A DNA stretch of 64,000 bases from Chrysaora quinquecirrha (Eukaryota; Cnidaria; Scyphozoa; Semaeostomeae; Pelagiidae). Both the position numbers and the translations under genes were made by a program. The notes beneath the pieces were generated by a model. The model did not search any database, was not told the DNA's origin, and saw only the letters and a program-made list of their open reading frames with translations. The DNA lies in assembly GCA_014526335.1 (NCBI GenBank), contig JACTAT010000040.1:360766-424765 (forward strand), in the 5' to 3' direction. This document shows, piece by piece, positions 1 through 12,899 of the stretch (position 1 is its first letter; every line of letters begins with the position of its first letter).

Positions 1-1219
1 AACGCTGGAGGAATGGGCGCCAGTCAAGCTGCTTTCTCAGTCTTCCAACCTGATCTTTATCGATGTACAAACTGAATGTTTTGACATTGTGCTCTTGTTC
101 AAGTTCCCATTTGCGGTTGTTCAATCTTTCTAGTGCATTTCTTGCATCTTGAATTCTGCGTTTGACTGCATTGATGTCACCAGTTAAGTCGTGATATTCT
201 GAAACCAAGCCATGTTTTGGCTCATCACGGCACAGCTCAATGTTAGGCCTGTATGTGCGATGCTCTAATCTCGTGTTGTTCACTTTCATGTGCGTCTGTA
301 AATCAAACAGCTTCTTCTCTAGCATATCAATGTTATCTTTCATGGCCTCGATCTCACCCATCACTTTTCTGATTTGGTTTTCCAAGTCTCGTTTTGCTGT
401 CATTGTTTCGTTGATTCTTCTGGCTAGTGCTTCTTGTACTGTATTGAACTTGGCTGTCAAAAGCTGCATTGATTTAGCCAACAGCTCTTGTATCTTCTTT
501 CGGAGATTCTCAGACAGCGATCTTGAATTTCTTGCTCTGGCAATGTTGTTTGCTGAATGAGCTTCCCATTCTGGTGGGCTAACAGCATTCGGGTCATATT
601 GTACAGCATGTCGGAAATAACCCAGAAATGAAGATGAGTTGTTCGTCAGATATGCAGAATCATCTTGTCGTACTGCGTGGCCTTTATCGATGCTGTCTTT
701 GTGGAGGCGCTTCAGGCATGATTCAAGATCACGGTATTGATCCATGGCCTGGTCCAATGTCCTTCGCAGCGATTCTTGAACGCTGTTAATCAGCTGCACC
801 TCAGCGTATAACTCAACTTCTACTGTATCTCTTACCAGATCATTGCCTGTACGTTTGCGTCGCACAGAGAGAGATTTCTTTGGTATTTCAAGCGGCTGAT
901 TTGTCGCGTTCAAAGCATTCTGTAGCAGATTGATGTGATATGAAAGTGCCTTCATTTCAGCAGCGACTGCACTCGCTTCTTTGTCAACTTCTGATTTCAT
1001 GTTTGTTACTGTCTGCAGGCGTTTGTCTATTTTTCTTGTCACCTTGCCTTGATTATCCCTCGCCCTTTCGGCTGATTTTCCAATAAGATCCAAAGTGGCA
1101 TCTCTAAGGAGCTTACTTTGTTCCAATTCTTTCTTGGAGTTGTAACTATGGGCATAGTTTGCGGCAGACCAATCTTGTGGCGTCAGTTTCGTACCGACTG
1201 TGATAAATTCTGTCTGCAT
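1..1219 (-). CDS. Tektin, axonemal filament protein (3'-incomplete at window edge)
   Basis: One uninterrupted reading frame runs from an ATG at 1219 to the window edge, 406 codons without a stop. An in-frame TGA lies a few codons upstream of that ATG, so the start is well set. The protein is almost entirely predicted helix and coiled coil. It carries the tektin signature RPNIELCRDEP preceded by TRLEHRTY, then a second helical stretch ending in VKTFSLYID and DWRPF, as in tektin C-termini. Family members are about 400-450 residues, so only the last few dozen are missing. Tektins form filaments bound to doublet microtubules of cilia and flagella. I cannot assign it to tektin-1 to -5. No intron is seen, which for a gene this length suggests either a compact ancestral gene or a retrocopy; the clean frame argues that it works. 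Confidence 0.92.
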   Translation of the reverse strand, partial: MQTEFITVGTKLTPQDWSAANYAHSYNSKKELEQSKLLRDATLDLIGKSAERARDNQGKVTRKIDKRLQTVTNMKSEVDKEASAVAAEMKALSYHINLLQNALNATNQPLEIPKKSLSVRRKRTGNDLVRDTVEVELYAEVQLINSVQESLRRTLDQAMDQYRDLESCLKRLHKDSIDKGHAVRQDDSAYLTNNSSSFLGYFRHAVQYDPNAVSPPEWEAHSANNIARARNSRSLSENLRKKIQELLAKSMQLLTAKFNTVQEALARRINETMTAKRDLENQIRKVMGEIEAMKDNIDMLEKKLFDLQTHMKVNNTRLEHRTYRPNIELCRDEPKHGLVSEYHDLTGDINAVKRRIQDARNALERLNNRKWELEQEHNVKTFSLYIDKDQVGRLRKQLDWRPFLQR

Positions 1220-1319
1220 CTTGAATTCTTCTTGTTTTCACCAAAACTCTTCTTCAAAAGTTTCTTTTGGCTCAGTTCGAACGCTGGCCTAAGCTATAAA
1301 CAAACTGGTCACTAAGCAA

Positions 1320-2189
1320 CAGATTATAGACGACTTCAAGAGAGCTCTTCACTCTTCAAAGCAAGACCTTGATATGATGTCCAGGCGTAATGCGAGCTTG
1401 ATTTATGACACTAGCTTAGATCCCATAAACAAATCGATGTCTTAGCAACAGTCTGACTGACTTTAAATGATTAAAAATTGATGGTAACCTGTTTTGTAAA
1501 AAACTTTGTAATGTATGATTTATTAGAGTATTGAATAGTGGCAATACGCAAAACAGGGTGCTGCATTCATTTGACAGTCAAAACATGAATAGTTGTGGTT
1601 GAAAAGGTCTCATTATTCAAAAATTGTACTTTTATATTGGAGGTTACTCCCAAGCGCAAAATTTACCTGTGTGGTTAAAGCTCTGAAAATCTGAAAGCAT
1701 TGCTACAAGAAAGTATAATCCTACTTAATCGAAAATCACAAAACCTTAATAGAACGTATTTTGGGCAAGGCCCAAATTAAGATTAAAGTTCGTTAGCTAG
1801 CAGCAATTGACACTGACAAAAAAGCTATATTACCGTGAATAAATTCAGATGGCCATTTATGCATTCTGGAGGGTGATTTTTAATAGCGAGTTCTCAAACT
1901 AGAAAATGTCTCACTAATTTCTTAGAACTTGACAAGTAAATAGCTTTTCGCAACTAAGAAACAAATGGTCCAATCAGATCACAGGATTGGCAATAGCTGA
2001 AGTGTATCTTAGCAACGACGTAAGCTAGGTTTCTATGTAAGATATTCTACAGAGATTTTATTTTCTATTGGGAAGTCATGAACAGCACTAGATCAAGCCT
2101 AAAGTGCGTTAGGTTGACATGTATCCTAGCAACCATAAGAAATCATGGTTCTGATTCAAAGATTCCTTTACTGGAAATATTGAATTGAC
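1320..2189. other. Gene-free stretch upstream of tektin
   Basis: No coding frame is recognisable. This should hold the tektin 5' region. Short phrases with 'agcaac' (near 1443, 2010 and 2129) resemble the tandem repeat that follows, so the array may once have begun here. Confidence 0.5.
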
Positions 2190-2690
2190 ATGAGATCGAG
2201 ACTGGTTTGTTTACTCAATATCCAAGCAATCAAGAATTCACAGCTTTGAAAATGGAAAGGATATTCAAATCTGCCTCGATTAGAAATACTATTAGGAAAG
2301 TCAAGTCGAGTTTTGTTTGTTTAACTAATATCCAAGCAACCATGAAACCAGCATTCTGACTTAAGACGGCTTGATTAGAAGAATCACTATTAACATAAGA
2401 ACATTGAGAGCATGAGATCGAGACTAGGATGTTTAACTAATATCCAAGCAACAAAGAAACCGCCGATCTGAATGGGGTATTCAAAGGACTAAATAAGTCT
2501 CGATTAGAAATTCTGTTGATAAATCTGATCGAGACTGTTTGTCGTGTATATACATCCAAGCAACAGTAAAAACAAATTCAGGCTGAATAAGATATTCAAA
2601 GCTGTCTCGATTGGACCATCATGGAAACGAGTCTAGTTTGTTTTCTAACATCTAGGCAACCGTAAAACCATACGGCACCATGGAAACGAG
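2190..2690. repeat. Diverged tandem repeat, unit about 110 bp
   Basis: Four to five degraded copies share, in order, 'gatcgagact', 'gtttgtttaactaatat', 'ccaagcaac' and 'tctcgattagaaat'. They start near 2190, 2300, 2408, 2524 and 2629. No coding content. Confidence 0.75.
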
Positions 2691-3320
2691 TGAAACATTC
2701 TAGATGCCTCTTGTTAAAGAATGAACTGGAATCGAGGCCAATTTGCTCCATTGATAGAGACCCACTATCCGTTTTTCTTGAATAGGAAACGCTAGGATAG
2801 GTTATTCAAAATGGCATTTGAAAATTTCAATAGAATTTGAAACTATGACTTGATCAAGGCATCTGTCGTTGCGTTGGCTCTCGGGCCGAGAAGTTGTCGG
2901 TACAAATCCCACCAATACCGGTATGCGATTGGACAAATTTATCATAGTTTTTGCCATTAATGAAGATCATATATAAATAAATGTGTACCTACTAAAGAAG
3001 GCTTAACTTACATAGCCGAACAAGCCAAATGGGAAGAGAGCCTTGGGCTATGACTTAGAGGGGTACTCGGCAGTTTCACGGAGCTCTGCAGCTCCTAACC
3101 GCCGTTAGAGCCCTGGTCATGTAGTGCGATGCAGTCAAGGTTCGAATCCTATCTATTGTGGCATGCAACTTGTGGAAAAACTATCCTATAGTGCTCACGA
3201 TTCATGACAAATATATGTCTCTCAATATACTTAATACTAACATCTAAAACATCTAAAATCTATCTATATTATAGTTATAAGATCAAATATATTGTATTTA
3301 TAATATCTAATATCTTATCT

Positions 3321-4327
3321 CTAAGGGTGTGTTCTTCGGAACCTCCTAAAACTTCCGAATTTCGAAAACAGGATGTTTCCACAAGCAGAAGCAATGATTA
3401 TCAAGAAACACGAGTTCTGGAAATCTGAAAACTTTCGCACCAAAATTCTTACTTGCCTCGTCCCCAGAACCATTCCTTGAGGGTATCCTGACAACTGGTA
3501 AAAGGGAAGTCACCTTAGAACTTCAAACTGAAAATCTCCACGCTAGCGTATCTATAATCACTACTGTGGTGGATAATCACTACTGTGGTGGTACTATTTG
3601 CATACTGTGGTGGCAGTTTTGGCGTACTGTGGTGGATAATCACTACTTGTGGTGGTTTACTATGCTTTCGGTGGTGGCAGTTTTGGCGTACTGTGGTGGA
3701 TAATCACTACTTGTGGTGGTTTACTATGCTTGCGGTGGTGGCAGTTTTGGAGTACTGTGGTGGATAATCACTACTGTGGTGGTACTATTTGCGTACTGTG
3801 GTGGTAGGTTTTGCGTACTGTGGTGGATAATCACTACTTGTGGTGGGTTATAATGCTATATGTGGTGAATACGAAATCATAGCAAAACTCTATAGATCAA
3901 GCAAGAAAAAACCACAAAATCCACCACAGTACGCCAAAACTGCCACCACCGCAAGCATAGTAAACCACCACAAGTAGTGATTATCCACCACAGTACGCCA
4001 AAACTGCCACCACAGTATGCAAATAGTACCACCACAGTAGGCAAATAGTACCACCACAGTAGTGATTATCCACCACAGTAGTGATTATAGATTCGCTAGC
4101 GTGATCTCTCAAAAGTCTCGGAAACATTCTGCTTTTGATGGCAGAAGGTTTTGGAGAGCTCCAAAACCTGCCGTTTTCGAAAACACACAGAAGAATGGCT
4201 TCTAACATGGTTGAACACATCCGGAAAAGATATTCCGAAAAATCGAAGGCTACCAACCGCCAAACTGTTTGAAAAGAACTGGATCTCCCTCCCTATTAAT
4301 TTTAGAAGTGGAGAACACGCCCTTAGT
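3321..4327. mobile_element. Inverted-repeat element enclosing opposed GTGGTGG minisatellite arms
   Basis: The outer ends are inverted: 'ctaagggtgtgttct' at the left and the complement of 'agaacacgcccttag' at the right. Inside, 'cgctagcgtatctataatc' near 3541 and its inverted counterpart near 4077-4102 open two facing arrays. The left arm (3560-3860) repeats units with 'gtactgtggtggataatcac' and 'ctatttgc'; the right arm (3918-4090) is the same repeat on the other strand. The whole could fold into a long hairpin. No transposase is visible, so it is non-autonomous. GGGTGTGTTC-type ends recall Tourist/PIF-Harbinger MITEs, but this is weak. Confidence 0.8.
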
Positions 4328-4726
4328 TAATGGTGACTTGGATGGTACCAGTCATAATTATGATACTAGTTATTGTTTTCAAAATTCCGCAGAAGGATTA
4401 TAAATTTTCACTTTGTAGCTACGAGTTGAAGACCTCAACATGGCTAGAAAAAGAACCTAACCCCAATTGGTGCTTTGCTGCCACAGAGAAGAAAGACCCT
4501 TGGCATACTGGTATGAAATTTTCTTTTATTCACTATTTTCTTTAGCGGATTTAAACAATGAATTTGCGTTCCATTGACAAAACATCCTATTCTGATTAAT
4601 TTGGCGTAATGACGGCTTCTCAAAATACACATCACGCCGCATTTTAATTCATCACTACTATATATGTTATTTCAATCTTGAAACTTTATTTTTTTTACGT
4701 TTTTGGAAAATGTTTTCGTTTAGCAC

Positions 4727-4978
4727 TACACTTTTTTTAATAAGCAACTGGACTTCGGTCCAGCCCTCAAGAGTCGCTTAACATATCTGGTATTTCAGTC
4801 CTCACAGAATGACTGGTATCACCTAAAACCTCATATTTTGGCTCTTTTCTGTCTTTGCAATAGAATTGACAAGTTTGCAAGGATGCAATGTAAAAAGAAA
4901 GCAATTTCACCAAAAATTTTAACAAAATCTCAGCCCTACTTGCTTATTGACCAGTTGCTTATTAAAAAAGTAAGTGTA
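4727..4978. mobile_element. MITE family 1, copy 1
   Basis: Left end 'tacactttttttaataagca' is inverted at the right end ('tgcttattaaaaaag...gtgta'). The interior has 'cagccct' and 'ttgcttaa' phrases shared with the copy at 10569-10950. It is about 250 bp and has no ORF. Confidence 0.8.
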
Positions 4979-5066
4979 TCTCAAAAAAAGCCGATTAGAT
5001 ACATTCCGATTAGATAACAAAGATACATTTCGTTCTGGAGTGGTTCACCGAACTCACAAACTTATC

Positions 5067-5410
5067 TACAGTAAAACCCGCACATATGAACCTTCATTTA
5101 TTAAGAACCTAAAACCTGAAATTATATATTTGCTACCCAATAAACAAGAACCATGTTAGCCTGATATCCAAAGAAGTTCTTAATCAAGGGGTCTCGGATC
5201 ACCGGTTCATGGGCTCAGAAGACATTGCATTCAGACCATTTAGATGCAGCGGCCTATTTAAGCTGCTATAACCTTTAACCATGCTTTATTTTACCTTTCA
5301 ATCGTTTTAGACCCTTTTTTAAGAACTTCAACGGTAAAAAGCTCATTACAGAAGAACCTAAGCAGGCTGTGTTAAAAAACGCAGGTGCTTATGAACGGGT
5401 TTTTACTGTA
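5067..5410. mobile_element. Short inverted-repeat element
   Basis: Left end 'tacagtaaaacccgcacat' matches the inverse of the right end ('atgaacgggtttttactgta'). No coding content; typical of a MITE. Confidence 0.7.
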
Positions 5411-6540
5411 CGTATACACAGTCCTGTTTAACATATATCTATATCTATATACATATATTGGAATACAAATTTATCAATCTTGACGTCGCATGGAGGCTCG
5501 CCCTGTTACAGTTAGTTAGACCCAATGATATAGCGACGAAGTGTCGCTAGATATCTGACTCCATTGTCCTGTCCTGCGGTGAGGCTGAACCACTCGAGCG
5601 GAAATACAGGCACGAAAGATTCTACAAGTGCTCAGTGTGGACATTAGGGAAAATTTACGCAGACAGATTGAGATTTTAGACAATCCTTGAAGGTAAGGCG
5701 AACAGTTTTTTCTGTTCTTTAATTCTGAAGTCATGCGTAAGGTCAAGATCCATTTATTTGGGTACGCTATGCGGGTACGATTCATTGCGTTTACACGGAA
5801 CGGATCGAGAACGAAACCAAATAGATTCGCTTTTCTAGCGTATCCGAAAAGATACGATCCCGTTCCGAAAAAGGAGCGGATCCATGCGTACGATTAGAGT
5901 ATTGGACAATAATGAAAGTCAAAGTGCCGAAGCCAGATCCTTTGAAACATAGTTCATGATTTCTTTTCGTTTTGAAACCCTAGCATACTGTGAATAACAG
6001 ACAAGACAAGAAGGCATTGAATGCAATGCAAATGCAACTCATTTTTAGTGCAAAAAGCTTTTTGTTCCTCTGCAACAAATACCATAGGCCCAAGCAACTC
6101 TGTGTGGTGTTATTTATGGCAAAACCATGAACATGCAATTGTATTACGAATATGAACAGGAAATTGAACATGAAAGTGTACAGGCCAAATTGAAAAAGGA
6201 CCCAATTTTAACTTAGGCCACTTGGGCGAAAGTACTGATTTTTCCTTCACTTTGTAGTGGGACAAGGAAAAGGGCCAACTGGGACAAATGTCCCATTAGT
6301 CAGTACATTAAAAAATACCCTGATTACACAATACAAGCCCTAAGACTTAAAAATTCTGCTACATTAACCCATAGCATGCAATGTACACGAAGTGACAAGA
6401 CGAGAAGGCGAAGCGGCCAAACATTGCTTAGAAAGCAAATCGCGAATGTTTGACAAACAATGAATTATCGTTTTGCCAGTTGTCAAGCTTCATGCATGAC
6501 TTCCAAGCTGCTTAATGTGTCCGAGGTCCATTCAGAGACT

Positions 6541-6948
6541 ACACGCTTTTTTTTTATAAGGAACCTACCTCAAGGCCTAGTTCTTAAAGTTCCTTATTTT
6601 TGGGCCTCTTTTGAGGCAATTGTAGTTCCAAAAGTTCCTTAATAGTTCCTTAATTTTAAGTGCACATACAGTGGTCTTAACAATAAAAGAGAGACATTTG
6701 CATGTGAGCAAAGCTCGAGACTACTCAAAGAAACATTGGATACATGCTTAACGTGCAATTTATGCGACTTTCGACTGCAAATGAATGGAACCGGCTTTCT
6801 AATTCTTGATTATTAGCAGTGATAAAAGTATTCAACATTCGAAAGTTCCTTAATGATTTTCTCTTTAGTAGTATAAGTTCTTTAAATTTTCGGGCCTTCT
6901 ACATGTAGGTTCCTTATAAAGTGGTTCCTTATAAAAAAAAAAGCGTGT
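6541..6948. mobile_element. MITE family 2 (ACACGC-T-rich ends), copy 1
   Basis: Left end 'acacgctttttttttataag' and right end 'cttataaaaaaaaaagcgtgt' are inverted copies, followed inward by 'gaacc'. The interior from 6660 to 6940 closely matches 12900-13188. Confidence 0.8.
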
Positions 6949-9880
6949 ATTAGTGGGAATAAACGACCATAATGAATGGGCCACACCACAAAATAAAGAG
7001 CCTAAAGACGTGATTGGTTATCGAAATAGCCAGAAATATTTCATACAGAAAATTGAACTTTAGTTCTTGGCGACACATGTGCAATTCTAAATGCATGTGA
7101 AAATCAAGGATGGCGCTACCGGGGGGGTTCAGGGGGTAGGAGTCCTCAGAATTTCAGCTAGCCCCTCCCCCCTTCTGTTGGCACTTAAATTTTCAGATAT
7201 TTTGATGAACTGTCGGCACTTTCGAACAATCAACATGCTGTTTTGGCATTTTGCAAACAGATTTGTAATAATTTTAGTAGCTCTGCACTTTGAAAACTGG
7301 TGTTTAGGGTCACAGAGCATGCGGCACCGGGCTGCGGTATGGGAATATTACAGGGTGATGTATTGACCAAACATAACTAAATTGCAAGACTACCCATTTC
7401 AGCGCTTGAGAACTGTCTGACCCCCGGCATTTATTGTCTGGCGTCATCTCTGGTGAAAACTAAACTCGTTTTTTCCAAGGATTCTGGCAAGAAGCCGTCA
7501 AAAACGAAGCTTTATGACATAGCGCTCTGAATATCCGCCACCGTAAGCACATCCCCCTCCACAGTACGGGACATACGTTAAATGGGGTTTATAACCCGTT
7601 TATGGAAACAATTCGCAACTAACGGTGAATTTTTTGGGATCTTTTTCTGCCTCATCTCAAGACTTAGAGAGATCGAAGCGGCTTCATTTAGATAAATCTC
7701 GGGAAATCCGGAGACACTGCAGGCTCCTAACTCTCCGGAATCCTGAACTGGAAGAATTCGCAAACTTCGCAGAAAAACTCTTCCCACCTTAACTTCTCTA
7801 CACTCTTAAGTTTTTAAGCAATTGTGCTTTTATGCGCGGAATCGCAAGCCTGTTAAGTCTACTTATTTTCAGAAGTATCAACGGCAGAAACCCAAACTTT
7901 AGAAACACGCTATGTAAATAAACGTTCAAATCTTACTCAAAGAGCTTTCATTTCGTCCTGCAGCGATTTGTCATTAAAAGAACCGCTTTTCTAAAAAACC
8001 CTCGTCACTGAATCCGCGTTAAAAGCATCAACCGTTAAATTCTTAATAAGAATTATTGTAAATAAAAATCAGAAATATTAAACCAAAATAGAAAATCCGA
8101 ACATTGATTAATTATTTACAAGAAAATCCTTTATACGGTACGGCAGCAATAAGCCTTAAGCTAAACCGTAAAAATTTATTTACAAGTATTTAAATTTACT
8201 GTCAAAGCTTTGTTTCATCGTTTGGACACCTTTCAAACCATTTAAAATGACTTGAAAGCGCTAAATACATATTTGCTTAACATTTTCAAATTTCAGATGT
8301 TTGACAAACAATGTTTTTATCGTTTTGTGACAGCCTAAAACAGAAAAACCTTCAAGAAGAAAGATGAAGTAGAAGATCAAATAATCATAAAATTGCTAGG
8401 CTAAAAGCGTGCGAAACATAATCAAAAATATTCGGAGAGTGAATCGAATTAATTATTTACAGGACACTTTGAATGGCTAAATCAGAATATATAATGAAGT
8501 ACAAATAACAAAACAATAATATAGTGCGCAAACCAGAACTGAATGAGTCATAAAAAGTCGTTAGATTTCACGATGAGAACGATTTATCGTTGCATAACTA
8601 GTGTAACAAGTAAGACAAATCCGCTCCTGAATAACTCTCCACCTGTACATGAATAGGTTCCACATTCCTTGCTATAGCCTTACTCTGTAAATGCATTTAA
8701 ACATTTGGAATTTCTACCAACCAATCAGATTTGAAAACAAGGTTATACAGGGTTCACGGTTGCAGTTATTTCATTACGTCTGCATTATTTTGCTTGTCTT
8801 TAAAGCAATAGTCTAAACACATAGCCTGAAATCAGGTTTGCTGAATAGCAACCCTCACTGAACATTTTAAAAATGAAACGACACACAGGTTTAAACTTGA
8901 TAAGCATGGTACAAGTACAATTGTATTAGCAACCCTAGGCTCAAAATAAGAACGATCGTTCGACAAGAACGTTCTAAGAACAACCCCATGTGAATCAAGC
9001 GCGCACCACAAGTAAAAGATTTTACTCTTACGCATTGCATTCAATGAGGCGCTTTCAATACGACAGTTTAAAGTAATAAAATTCCACAACAATTTTGGTT
9101 TTGTCTTTGTTGATCTGTATTTTATGTAGGTGGGGGAAAGATTGCAATATTGACAAGAATCATGAACATCTTGAGGCTAGAAACTGGGCTAACGAAGAGC
9201 AGAAATTAGGATAGTAACCTTTAATTAGGCCCAAAAAAGAACACCAACAAGGCCTCCGCCGAGCAGAACTGTCGCTTATTAAAAAGAATGCATAAAATCA
9301 AAAACTATCGATTGGGAATGTCTTATAGCGCCTCATGAAAAGACTATTCGTGACAGTTTACAGACGGAAAGATTTTTGCTGCGATATTTATATGCGCCAC
9401 AAGGCCAGCCATCTCTGAAATGATGGACACAGATCTTTCTTAACTAAACTTCGCTTCAAATCTCACTCGCGTACCCCACTGGCTTAGCGGTCTGTTGTTT
9501 GTCTCCTTAAGTTGTTCGTACATATATAGTTCACTGGGCACTTATGATTTGCTCTAAATCTCGGCTTGATTCGGAATTGGACAAAATAAGGTCTACTCTT
9601 ATTGAAAACAGTTATCCTGAGGACGTCATTTCGGATTGTTTTCTACCCTGATGCCCTGTTTACCTAAAAAATACCTTGGATAGGAAACGTCTCATTGAGA
9701 TTCGAAAATAAAATAAAAAGGCCAAGTGCTTCAATGCTACCACCCTCGGTTAGTTTTTAGCACTCTGAAAGTTCTACCATCCATTCAAAAGGATTGCGTA
9801 CCTACCACACAAAAGAGCTTTGTTATTTATGAATTTTCGTGCCAGTGTGATGCCAGGTAAGTAGGTCGCACTTCCCAGAG
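6949..9880. other. Gene-free AT-rich stretch
   Basis: Nothing convincing as a gene on either strand. Open frames here are short, lack recognisable domains and have no supporting splice pattern. There is a G/C-run patch at 7120-7175. Confidence 0.45.
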
Positions 9881-10094
9881 ATTAGGAGATAGGATAAAAC
9901 AAGATGCACCAACTAATATTCGTCTGCACAATTTTCAGCAAAGAGAGCAACCACCCCGTGGGTCCAAACAACAACCTAGTCTCAAGCATGATTCGGCCAT
10001 ATGACAACACCTCCTCGACAATCCTAAGTGTGCAGAAAATTACAGCAAGGATTGTTTTAAAGTCATTAGCAAAGCAAGATTTTTTTTTCATTTA

Positions 10095-10395
10095 GGGGTT
10101 TTGGAATCTGTCCACATCAAAACCAAAAGGCCGGTTCTGTGTAGACAAAAAGAGTTCGTTTTCTCACTTGGACCGCTGTATCCGACCAGCTGATTGGTGT
10201 TTAAAGCACAATGCCAATTCAGCTTTTCTTTCCGATTGGTGCACTTCGAGCCGCACCTGGGAAAGATTCCACCATAGTTCATTGCTTCGATCTGTTTCTG
10301 GCGTCCATACTCTGAGGAGTGTCGGTCGAAAAAAGCCTGTAAGTATGCCCGAAAATGTTTCCGCTGTTTATCGCAATTTAGAGATTCGTTTATAA
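10095..10395. repeat. Dispersed repeat, copy 1
   Basis: The segment with 'tactctgaggagtgtcgg', 'gaaaaaag' and 'cgaaaatgtttcc' recurs at 33005-33200 with the same order of phrases ('tactctgaggagtgtcag'). An inverted shorter piece is near 61495-61545. Probably an old MITE or SINE; type unresolved. The reading frames across it are incidental. Confidence 0.65.
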
Positions 10396-10568
10396 ACATA
10401 CGTAATGAAGACAAGATTCTAACCATACTTCAGTATGTTTGATACATTTCCCATATTTTGTTCAGTTCTTTCATTGTTTTTATCTTTCACTGTATAGGAA
10501 ATTAAATTCTGTCTGAAATTGGTCTGAAATTTTGCGTCCGGCAATAAAACTGCAGAGGTTTTGGGGGA

Positions 10569-10950
10569 TACACACTTTTTTTAATAAGCAACTTGACTTT
10601 TGTCCAGCCCTCAAAGTTGCTTAAAATTTTAGACATTTCAGCCCTCAAAGTTGCTTAAAAGTTGCTTAACCTTTTTTACGTAACAACCACCCCTGACTTC
10701 GCGGGTCAAAATCGTCAACTGTTAGGCCTATAACACGACCTTTGGGAGACAGTAAGTGGACAAACGTAAGCTAAAGAACTTCAACATGCAAAACAAACAA
10801 TTTCCTAACAACAAGAAAGCGTATAAGCTTGGTTGTTTGACTTCTTAGTTGCTTACAGAATTCAATTGAGCCCTCAAGTTGCTTAATGTTAAGGTCAGTT
10901 CAGCCCTACTTGCTTATTGAGCGGTTGCTTATTAAAAAAAAAACAGTGTA
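10569..10950. mobile_element. MITE family 1, copy 2
   Basis: Ends 'acactttttttaataagca' and 'ttgcttattaaaaaaaaa...cagtgta' repeat those at 4727-4978, as do the interior 'cagccct' and 'gttgctta' phrases. It is longer than copy 1. Confidence 0.8.
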
Positions 10951-12299
10951 ATTGTATAAAAAACGTGCACCTTACAGTTCGGATGTATCATTAAAGAAAT
11001 ACAGAGATCTTTGTATAAATTGTTCGCAGGTGTATACATAGGAACTAATTTGCGCCCTTGTTTTAATATTGGTTTTTTCTTTCCTTTGCAAAATCTGGAA
11101 ATGAACAAATCCTGATGTATGTTGTTAAGATCCTAATATTAGCTTAAACATATCAGATTGATAAAATTCTGAATTTTAGTGGAATCTTGAGATACAGTAA
11201 AATCGAGAATTCGTTACAAAGGGGAATAGTTTCATGTTTATCTAATTCACGGGATATTCTCAAATTTGAGCAACGTATGGGCTTCTTAACGAGTAAGACG
11301 TTTTGAGACTACTCTGCAACCTTTTGCGTCTTTTCTTGTTGTGCCTTTGCCACCCCGCCCGCTGAGTGATATTGTGAGAGGCGTCCAACCGCAAATCTTC
11401 TAAGGACTCCTTCCTTTAAGATTGCATCAATACTGGTGTCGATAGTTTTACTTATTTACTGTGACTTTCTCGGTTCAAAATTATTGTTATACACTCTATT
11501 TGTTTGTTAGAACTGTGGATTGCCTAAGTTTATGAAATACTATAGGGCCTGTTCGCCTTGCTTTTCAGCAGTTTGTGGGTAAAATTTGTCAAACGAATTT
11601 CAACGCCCCTTTATTTTGACTATCCCGGCTTATTTAATCCTAAATCAGTCCCAATCCCCCCTGCCCCTGCCCTGCCTACTGCAACCCCAAAGCAATTAGG
11701 ACTTAAGAAGAGTAATTTTAGCCAATTTCTTTTCGCAGTAACGGGAAATAACCAGTGGTGATTTCAAGGGGCCCAGGGGGGTGAGCCAGAATATATAAAA
11801 TAACAGCATAAGGCAATCAAAGGCCCCCTTCACCCCTACAGATGTTCCTTAGCGTCCATGTATTGAGAGTGACACTAGAAGATCTTTATAATGCCCACTT
11901 TCCCGCCACCTAACTTAACGCAGCTAATTCAAACGTTTACTGTATAATATAGCGAATATAAAGCCATTGCAGCGTTGCTTTCACAGTTGCTAGCTAAATG
12001 GAAGAAAATTTGCAACGTCCAAGCCGAGAAACGGAAATTTGTTTTTATGTCCAAAGGACATAATGAGAGGGTGTTCGTGGAACGCATGTATGGATACATG
12101 TATGGATACATGTAAGGATGTATGTATAGACGCTTTTTTCTGCCAAACGTGTAACAATAGATGAGTCACAAATACGAGGAAGTAAACTTTGAAGTCGCCG
12201 TAATTGATCATCATGGAAACCAACTAATTGACAATTACGGAGTTTGTAAACAAGTAGATGATTCATTGTGGTCGAAAATTAGGCAGAAGTTCTCGAAGG
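10951..12299. other. Gene-free stretch
   Basis: No supported gene. A short tandem of 'atgtatggatac' type occurs at 12085-12130. Confidence 0.4.
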
Positions 12300-12625
12300 T
12301 CTTATTTTGATCATAGTTTTGATGATGAGAACGATTTTGATGATGATGATGTCATGATTATGATGGTGCATAGAGATGTGAGTTGATTAATGCAATTCCT
12401 ATGGTTGCTTAATGTTAGTATGAATTAGTGTATATCACTATCTGTTGTAACTAACAAAAAGAAATATATCATATAATATCATATGAAGATGGCGATGATG
12501 ATGATGATGATGACAATGATGATAATGACGATGTTGATGATTATGATCATGATGACAATAAAGATAACGATTACGATGATGATAGCGATTTTGATGATGA
12601 TGATGATTGTGATGATAATAATTGT
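12300..12625. repeat. Imperfect GAT/GAC trinucleotide microsatellite
   Basis: Interrupted runs of 'gatgatgat' with 'gataatgac' variants. Frames through it are low complexity and not genes. Confidence 0.8.
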
Positions 12626-12899
12626 CCTTCGGACATAGCGATAGCGTTGCTATGTTTATATCCGAATAGTTACAATTTGATTAATAGATACCGAGCAAGA
12701 CCGAGCATTGGTGTTAGTGTGATAAAATAAATAAAAAAGGAAATAACTTCACAAGCCGCCTCACTCTCAAATTTTATACAAGTTTCGCTTTGAGCTGAGC
12801 AGACTGGCGAGTGACTGCGTGCGTTTTAGACTAGTATCATGAGTACAGAAGTATTGCATATTCACGTTTTTTATTTTAAAGAAACTAGCTCGAGTACCA

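Noticed and set aside
240..560. 106-codon plus-strand ORF
   Set aside because: Shadow of the tektin frame on the opposite strand.
1118..1315. 65-codon plus-strand ORF
   Set aside because: Opposite-strand shadow over the tektin start and 5' region.
3556..4090. CRISPR-like alternation of repeats
   Set aside because: No unique spacers; units are contiguous variants in an animal genome. The same applies to 45490-47081 and 56928-57342.
10088..10426. 112-codon minus-strand ORF
   Set aside because: Overlaps a dispersed repeat present at 33 kb, with no domain and no splice support.
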